A stretch of 19,611 nt of DNA, taken from NCBI GenBank assembly GCA_026770585.1, contig MU646557.1, forward strand, positions 229,742 through 249,352. Direction: 5' to 3'. Each line of letters begins with the position of its first letter. Position 1 is the first letter of the stretch. Origin of the DNA: Baffinella frigidus (lineage: Eukaryota; Cryptophyceae; Cryptomonadales; Baffinellaceae). Below are positions 15,508 to 19,611 of the stretch, one piece after another. The position numbers and the translations under genes are program-made. The notes under the pieces are model-generated. The model made no database searches, had not been told where the DNA came from, and was given only the letters and a program-made list of their open reading frames with translations.

Positions 15508-17328
15508 AGGCTCAGGGCACCTGGAGCTGGATCGCAGGGGCGACGAGGTTACGCCCGGAGTTCCCCGCGACCGTAAAGTGCACGTTGCTCTCCCCGACGG
15601 TTGCCTCGTACGTGAACCTATTGTACATTCCGGGTCAGCGCGGAGTTTTTCGAGATCAGGTCGGGGGATCGGGGAACGAAAAAACGTGAAAATGGTGACG
15701 TGTTATGGGTGGGGGTCGCGATCTTGTCATCAAATCCATGCGTAAGATAGCATAAAACGGGGAACTTCGGTTGCGCCCGGAGTTCCCCGCGACCGGAAAG
15801 TGCACGTTGCTCTCCCCGACCGTCGCCTCGTACGTTTTGTAGATTTCGGGTTAGCGCGGATTTCACAAAACGATTTTTTTAATACGTTGTTTTGTCCCCC
15901 CATCCCCCGACCTGATCTCGCGCTGACCCGAAATCTAAAATAAACCCGCCGCGGATGGATTATTAAACGCCCGCAGACTGGACATTACGGCGAAGTTTTG
16001 TGAAAAGTCCAGTAATTTCCACCCACTTTCCACACAACCTAGCCGTACCGCTCAAAAGATTATGAGGCACGCCAGCCCCGGATATCCGGTGTAACGTGAC
16101 TAATAATTACAGACTTTTGGCGCGTGTTTCTTCAAGAAACAATCCAACAATTGACTGCAGGAACGTCCCCCGTAGTGTTCTGAGTGATTTCCAGTCCCCG
16201 AGCATTCCTTTGGATACTGGGCCGGACGAGATTCTGCTATATTAGCTTCGACATAGCTTTAATGTAGGAGAAAAAACACCCCAAGATAGCAAAAACACGG
16301 TTTATATGTCACGTTACACCGGATATCCGGAGTGGCCTCGCACATGAAATTAATTTGGGAGGGATGAGACCAGGCCTTCTCGTCCTCCGAAGAGGAGCGA
16401 TCGAAGGTGCGGCATCTCTTCATGTTCTTGTCCACGCACCGCTCCTCGGCGTGCGCCACGAAGAGGAGCTCGTTGAAGGGCACGTGCTTGCAGTTCGACA
16501 CGTACCCTGCCATCACGCATCGTGGAAAATCAGAAAATAACCCGGCATGATTGGCTTCGCAAGTGCACTGTTTCTTTTCCGTGGATAATTCAGGCAGAAG
16601 GTGGTACAGCTGGCACTGCATTCGCCGGTGTCAAGACTGTGCGGGTGAGCAGGGCAAAGCCGCTGCTTACACTGCACCGAACAATATCGACTAAATCCAG
16701 GGGGTTGGAGACCGTCGGTCTTGTACGGCTTGGCCTCGTCGTACACCAGCGCGCTCTCGTTGGTCATGTGCACTTGCGCTGTTTTCGCGGAATAGCACAT
16801 TTGCCACCCTCCACCGAAGCTCTTCTGGTCGCAGTACGCCTGCGCGGGTCCAAGCACATAATTTCAACAGAGCGTCGAGGCTGCTACAGACCCCAGGTGT
16901 GCTGCCTTTCGCGAGGCTGAAATCAGGGGGCTTCCGCACTCGTCCTTGGCTACAAACATGACCTGCCTCAGCAAAACCAGGTGCGTCCTACCCTCTCTCT
17001 GTCCTACCCACCCCCTTCTCCCCGCACATCTGATCCCCAGCAGCTCCTCCCAGGCCCGATTTCCCAACACGCACACCTGGAACGGCTCGACGTATCCGTC
17101 AGGCAGCAGCCAGTACACGCCTGAGTCTGTCATCCCCATCGACATGAGCTCACCGCAGCTCCTCCCCGGGGAGTCCTCCTCCAGGCCTGTCCTTTCGTAC
17201 AGGCGATTGTTGTCTCCGCCCGCAGGAGGAGGCGAACCAAATCCCCTGCCCTCCACGAGCAGGAGCACGGCGACGCACACAAGTGCGCGCGTGAGCGGCA
17301 TCCTGGCGGGGAGGAAGACGGCGGGCAT
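11825..17328 (-). CDS. Secreted fibrinogen-like GGGW-motif protein, multi-exon, 3' end unresolved
   Basis: Exons (minus): 17328-17077, 16839-16713, 16506-16371, 15617-15521, 14808-about 14719, 13662-13570, 12466-12369, 11897-11825. The start is ATG 17328 or 17301; from 17301 the protein opens with a signal peptide (MPLTRALVCVAVLLLVEG). Motifs follow in order: SCGELM, SGVYWLLPDG, PFQ|AYCDQKSFGGGWQMCY (resembling the fibrinogen-domain start, FQVYCDM..GGGW), DG|YVSNCKHVPFNELLFV, KAW|FTYEATVGESNVHF, YWKGRGVAYKV, DNWKYE|VVVCDEASEYGFGFF, CFKTCNEW|CGDTLTDHYRA. Two tryptophans are re-formed across introns, supporting the model. The exon at 14808 and its join to 13662 are the weakest links. Many Cys suggest disulphides and an extracellular or surface role. 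I know of similar GGGW proteins in algae but no assigned function. It diverges from the NDOR1-like gene. Confidence 0.72.
12010..12135. repeat. (CT)n microsatellite
   Basis: Pure and slightly interrupted CT repeats, flanked on both sides by related words (GGATCGGCGACC at the left, GAATCGGCGACC at the right). It lies in intron DNA between exons 6 and 7 of the minus-strand gene. Confidence 0.95.
12204..12257 (-). pseudogene. Exon 6 duplicate, 3' half with a nonsense change
   Basis: It matches the 3' half of the exon at 12369-12466 (GNSRGCFKT..NEWCAA). The codon for the Cys in KTCNEW is TGA here. The 5' half is absent. Confidence 0.75.
12265..12355. repeat. (CT)n microsatellite with CGCG interruptions
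   Basis: CT repeats with GCGCGC islands lie between the broken and intact copies of exon 6. The CTCTCTGATTG right border also ends the 12010-12135 tract. Confidence 0.95.
12651..12711 (-). pseudogene. Exon 6 fragment, 5' half
   Basis: It begins with acceptor-like CTCAAAG|GTGGTGGTGTGC and encodes VVVCDEASEYGFGFFVS. It is cut at GTGAGC, where telomere-like sequence resumes. The reading frame is intact, but no second half follows. Confidence 0.75.
12853..12892 (-). pseudogene. Exon 6 fragment, short and diverged
   Basis: It keeps the GACAAG|GTGGTGGTGTGCGA edge, then loses several bases inside the DEASEYGF coding segment. Confidence 0.6.
13021..13100 (-). pseudogene. Exon 6 duplicate with nonsense codon
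   Basis: It is the longest extra copy: acceptor CTCAAAG|GTGGTGGTG, then VVVCDEASE, a TAA in place of Tyr, then GFGFFVSGIEGNSR. It ends in CGCGCG and is joined to a T-rich (plus G/T) tract. Confidence 0.78.
13259..13312 (-). pseudogene. Exon 6 fragment with one-base deletion
   Basis: ACAAAG|TGGTGGTGTGCG lacks one G of the first codon, so the frame would shift. The sequence through TACGGCTTCGGG is otherwise like exon 6. It is bordered by a perfect GGGTTTC block. Confidence 0.7.
13690..14030. repeat. Degenerate tandem repeat (CAGCTCCAGTTGTCAACACTGACTGTGCACGCCTCCTCA units)
   Basis: Three to four units of 60-100 bp share CCAG(A)CTCCAGT, ACTGACTGTGCACGCCTCCTCA and CAAAATGGCACGC. GTTTGACCATCAAAA occurs twice (about 13688 and 13836). 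No exon is recognised. Confidence 0.75.
14150..14280. repeat. Short direct repeat GGCCCGCCTCAGGACAGAT
   Basis: GGCCCGCCTCAGGACAGAT is found twice (about 14173 and 14245), each followed by a CCCGAGGCA word, with CCGCCTCGGGAATGG between. It is intronic with respect to the secreted-protein gene. Confidence 0.75.
14453..14690. repeat. Two-copy tandem duplication of about 118 bp
   Basis: CGCCTCCAAACCGCGCAGGA starts both copies (14454 and about 14571), and both end in a TATCAATGCGGGCAGGAAT word. The copies differ at scattered positions. They lie just downstream (gene sense) of the 14808 exon. Confidence 0.85.
14697..15290 (-). repeat. Triplicated exon region (YSEL.ELQ exon copies a, b, c)
   Basis: Three exon copies each start after CGCAG| with TACTCGGAG or TATTCGGAG: a at 14808, b at 15065, c at 15284. 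Copies a and b are open through HQPDRTDSTG and FGGSVATGDQT. Copy c stops after VYQPGH. Copies a and b also share about 90 bp of upstream intron. Copy a has an extra 35-bp AAACCC-rich insert between two CGCAG words. Confidence 0.82.
15296..15510. repeat. TTTCGGG/TTTTCGG telomere-like array
   Basis: Runs of GGGTTTC and GGTTTTC with recurrent TTCGAATTTC words, in the intron between exon 4 (15521) and the YSEL exons. They are C-rich on the sense strand of the gene. Confidence 0.9.
15627..15945. repeat. Inverted repeats around the exon 4 duplicates
   Basis: GGGTCAGCGCGG...GAGATCAGGTCGGGGGAT (about 15631-15670) is answered by ATCCCCCGACCTGATCTCGC...GACCC (about 15901-15930). AGATTTCGGGTTAGCGCG (15841) pairs with CGCGCTGACCCGAAATCT (15923-15940). 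The duplication therefore has both direct and inverted components. Confidence 0.75.
15766..15850 (-). pseudogene. Decayed duplicate of exon 4 lacking its acceptor
   Basis: It matches exon 4 (15617-15521) from TACGAGGC through the NSGRN codons. Where exon 4 has AATAG|GTTCACG, this copy reads AAAACG, so the AG acceptor and the WFT codons are lost. The upstream intron words (CGCGCT.ACCCG) are conserved. Confidence 0.78.
16078..16330. mobile_element. About 250-bp element with 23-bp terminal inverted repeats
   Basis: CCGGATATCCGG followed by TGTAACGTGAC at the left is mirrored perfectly by GTCACGTTACA followed by CCGGATATCCGG at the right (23 bp). There is no coding capacity. It lies in the intron between exons 3 and 4 of the secreted-protein gene. 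Confidence 0.75.
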
Positions 17329-17532
17329 GGAGGGTGCCTGCCCAGCCCCAACTGAAAAATCCAATGGCTCCAAGAACGATTTTTTTCCTCTCGTTCGTGG
17401 ATCCTTGACGGCTCTTCAAGCCCCTGCTACCTGCTCTCGAACCGTTCCCCGAACACGGATTGCAGGCCAGCGCAGCGCTCTCCGTCTCGTGCCAGCCACG
17501 CTCAGCGTCTTTCGTGGTCCTGCCTCGAGAGC
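17329..17532. promoter_or_regulatory. Divergent promoter region, secreted protein / NDOR1-like
   Basis: This 204-bp space separates the most upstream ATG of the minus-strand secreted-protein gene (17328) from the ATG of the plus-strand reductase (17533). Both promoters must fit here or in adjacent exons. I see no TATA box or other named motif. Confidence 0.6.
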
Positions 17533-19571
17533 ATGGCGGCTGAAGGGCGAAACCGGCGCCTTCTTGTTCTCTTCGGCTCCCAGACGGGATGCGCCGAGGA
17601 GGTGCTGAGTCTGTCCACACACACCATTTCCAGCGAGAAGGCGTGGCGATTCATCGGCCCGTGCACGAGAGAGCGCGTGCACGTAACTTCACGGAGCAGC
17701 TGGTGGCTCGAAGTGTAGTGCACGGCGGCTTTAGAACTCGCGGGGATCCCTCGACCTTGTCTGGTCGGGCATCACCGTGTGCGAACAGTAGTGACCTGGC
17801 TGCGAGCACTTGGTGATCTTTCAGGATCTTGCTTGCGATGCAGCGCCGTCATTCCCCTCTTCACGTGCTTTGCAAGGCACTCTCAAAGCTTTGGGACAAA
17901 TGCAGGTGGCGCACCGCATCGGGCGGGAGGCTGCCAAGAGATTCTTCCGCCCAGTGGTCCCGCCCGTCCCTCCGCCACCTGCCCCCCCCCCCCGATAATC
18001 GCGTCCATGCGCCCTAACCGCCCGCAACCCTGCTAGCTTGCCACACGCATGCTGCGATCAAGGAGCAGGGATGTGAAGTGCGCTTGGTCAGGTTATGGGA
18101 ATGGACGCGTACGACGTGACGGAGCTGCCTTCGGAGAGCCTCGTTGTTGCTGTCACGTCCACCACCGGCCAGGCATCCCGCCTGCTCCCCCCTCCTCCTT
18201 CCCTTCCCCCTCCGTGAACGCTCAGCGCGTGCAGGGTGCACTGTTCCCTCTCACCACCCCACCGCAAACTTGGCATGCGCATGATGGCACTTACCCATTC
18301 TGAACTCACCCGATTCGGCACTTTGATTTGGACTCGCCCGGTTTGTCTCAGGGGGACGCACCCGACACGATGCGGGCGTTCTGGGCGTTCCTGCTCCGCA
18401 AGTCGCTTCCTCCTGACTCTCTCGACTCCGTGTCTTTCTCTGTCTTCGGCCTTGGTCTGCCCCCTCCAACCCTGAGCCACCTCAGCCCTGAACCGTGCAC
18501 CCTTAACCCCCAGCCCTCAATCCTCAACCCTCAACCCTACACTCTAAACACTACACCTAAACCCTGAATACTCAACCCTTGACCCCAAACCCTAAACCCT
18601 CAACCTCTCAACCCAAAAACCTCAACCCTCAACCCCCTTCAACCACACGCCATCTCGAGTGACGCTTTTTGATCGTGCAATGGCCGGGGGGGTTGTACCG
18701 GGGTTTCGAAGTCAGGCGCCCACCTTTGTACGAGTGAGGGCAAATCGGGGGTGGGCCAGATGTTCACAGCCAGATGTTCAAAGTGAACCCGCCCGCGCAC
18801 CACTAGCCCTCCCAGGTGGCTCAAATACCCTCCTGGAACTCAAAGGTCAGGACTTGTAAAACGAATCTTTACTACACATTGAGGTCTCATCACGTCCGTA
18901 CATTAAGACATTTGACCTAAAAAAAGAGTCAAACGTCTACATGTTCGGACGTGATAAAAAAAAAGAGGCGTTGGTCACGAAACACACCTGTGGTCACGGA
19001 CCACCCCTGTCTTCGACACCTGGTCGCGTCCAGAACCTGGTACACACTTTTAGCCTTAAAATCGTTTTTGCAGAGGGTACGAATCGTACCCTCTGCAAGG
19101 TGAAATTGCAGATGTTCCAGGGCACTATTTGAGCCACCTGGGAGGGCTGGTGGCACCCCCGCGGTACGGTGGAAAAGCGAGTGCCTCACACGGAGAGTGG
19201 GACGCACCGTTGGGATCGTAGAGCCAATCTGGTAGGACTTGGCCAAAGCGAACTTCGAAGTTGCGAGATTGCGAACTTCTAGTTGGACCGCAATTATTAG
19301 TAAACACCGATTTGTACTGAAAAATTTGAATTTAAAACACTACATGTCCAAAAGAGTCCATCTAGAAGTTCGCAATCTCGCTAGTTCGAAGTTCGCTCTG
19401 GCCAAGTCCTACCAGATTGGCTCTAACTTGTGGGATCTGCGTTATCACGCATGTCCAATCCTTGCGAGTACTATAGAAGAAGCAGAAACGTGCGATGTGT
19501 GAAAGGTGCCCCCCCCTGGCAGGAGACTCGAGCTACGCCAAGTACAACACTGCTGCCAAGCGCCTCGCCAG
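17533..19571 (+). CDS. Ndor1/Tah18/ATR3-type NADPH diflavin reductase, 5' part
   Basis: Five exons: 17533-17601, 17906-17953, 18092-18172, 18352-18454 and 19523-19571. It continues beyond the right edge. They encode most of the N-terminal FMN (flavodoxin) domain. RRLLVLFGSQTGCAEE holds the FMN phosphate loop (usually SQTGTA; here Cys replaces Thr). VAHRIGREAAKRF, VMGMDAYDVTELP, VVAVTSTTGQ|GDAPDTMRAFW, LLRKSLP and VFGLG|DSSYAKYN follow the family order closely, so it is Ndor1/ATR3 and not cytochrome P450 reductase, having no N-terminal membrane anchor. Ndor1/Tah18 passes NADPH electrons via FAD and FMN to the Fe-S protein Dre2/CIAPIN1 for cytosolic iron-sulphur assembly. Intron 3 would be GC-AG (CAG|GCATCC). 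Intron 4 holds telomere-like repeats and foldbacks. It is divergent from the secreted-protein gene. Confidence 0.88.
18476..18640. repeat. Telomere-like CCCTAAA-variant tract
   Basis: CCCTGAACC, CCCTCAACC and CCCTAAACC variants on plus, which is the sense strand of the host gene. It begins about 20 bases after the donor of intron 4. Confidence 0.85.
18797..19153. mobile_element. About 357-bp foldback with nested hairpins
   Basis: The left end CACTAGCCCTCCCAGGTGGC followed by TCAAATA pairs with the right end TATTTGAGCCACCTGGGAGG. Two internal hairpins are present: 18889-18955 (TCACGTCCG...CGGACGTGA with long arms) and 19070-19098, a palindrome with 14-bp arms TGCAGAGGGTACGA and TCGTACCCTCTGCA around one base. 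Confidence 0.8.
19221..19424. mobile_element. About 204-bp foldback with roughly 65-bp arms
   Basis: GAGCCAATCTGGTAGGACTT and the following 45 bases pair almost perfectly with the segment ending AAGTCCTACCAGATTGGCTC. The non-coding loop is about 70 bp. It lies in intron 4 of the NDOR1-like gene. Confidence 0.88.
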
Positions 19572-19576
19572 GTGCT

Positions 19577-19578
<2 letters not shown>

Positions 19579-19611
<33 letters not shown>
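19579..19611. repeat. Poly-C run at the window edge
   Basis: More than 30 C residues follow GTGCTTG, just inside intron 5 of the NDOR1-like gene. Long homopolymers like this often mark where an assembly collapses or breaks. Confidence 0.95.

Larger units (their letters stand above)
18455..19522 (+). other. Intron 4 of the NDOR1-like gene
   Basis: Donor G|GTCTGC and acceptor CTGGCAG|GAGAC join FGL-G-DSSY in phase 1. The 1068-bp intron contains CCCTAAA-like repeats (18476-18640) and two foldback structures (18797-19153 and 19221-19424). No gene is seen inside it. Confidence 0.82.

Noticed and set aside
15129-15745. Plus-strand frames rich in GFGFRVSGF
   Set aside because: They are translation of TTTCGGG-type repeats, antisense to exon 4 of the secreted-protein gene.

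Overview
This is a eukaryotic nuclear window. Genes carry short exons (60-450 bp) with GT-AG introns, plus one apparent GC-AG intron. Non-coding DNA is crowded with microsatellites, CCCTAAA/TTTAGGG-like arrays and small foldback elements. The gene content (a starch-binding-domain/trehalose-phosphate-synthase fusion, an algal-type secreted GGGW protein, an Ndor1/ATR3 reductase) and TTTAGGG-type repeats suggest a unicellular alga, perhaps a prasinophyte green alga. The lineage is a low-confidence inference.

Genes, left to right. (1) 156-2913, minus: six exons of a CBM20 + GT20 (class II-like trehalose-6-phosphate synthase) fusion. Its 5' end is present and its 3' part runs off the left edge. 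(2) 3257-3709, plus: intact, intronless CTF8, the small subunit of the Ctf18-RFC clamp loader. It diverges from TPS across a 343-bp intergenic region holding a textbook E2F-type site. (3) About 3.7-8.6 kb: no gene recognised. There is a tRNA-derived SINE, foldback/MITE families, tandem repeats, about 1 kb of telomere-like sequence, and a second copy of the TPS/CTF8 divergent promoter at 7110-7465. (4) 11825-17328, minus: a secreted protein with a fibrinogen-like YCD...GGGW module. I reconstructed its exons by matching splice phases. Probable further exons lie at 9625-9684 and 8634-8731. Its introns hold many partial, often broken, copies of its own exons embedded in telomere-like and (CT)n repeats. 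(5) 17533-19571, plus: first five exons of an Ndor1/Tah18/ATR3 diflavin reductase, running off the right edge and divergent from gene 4.

The genes do not form one pathway: carbon/starch-trehalose sensing, sister-chromatid cohesion, a cell-surface or extracellular protein, and cytosolic Fe-S assembly. The most unusual feature is architectural. There is repeated duplication and decay of exon edges in the gene 4 introns. Telomere-like tracts are mostly C-rich on the sense strand of the host gene and often abut 3' splice sites. A promoter-plus-start-codon segment has been copied into intergenic repeat DNA.

All gene models are read by eye from sequence. No alignment or expression data were available.
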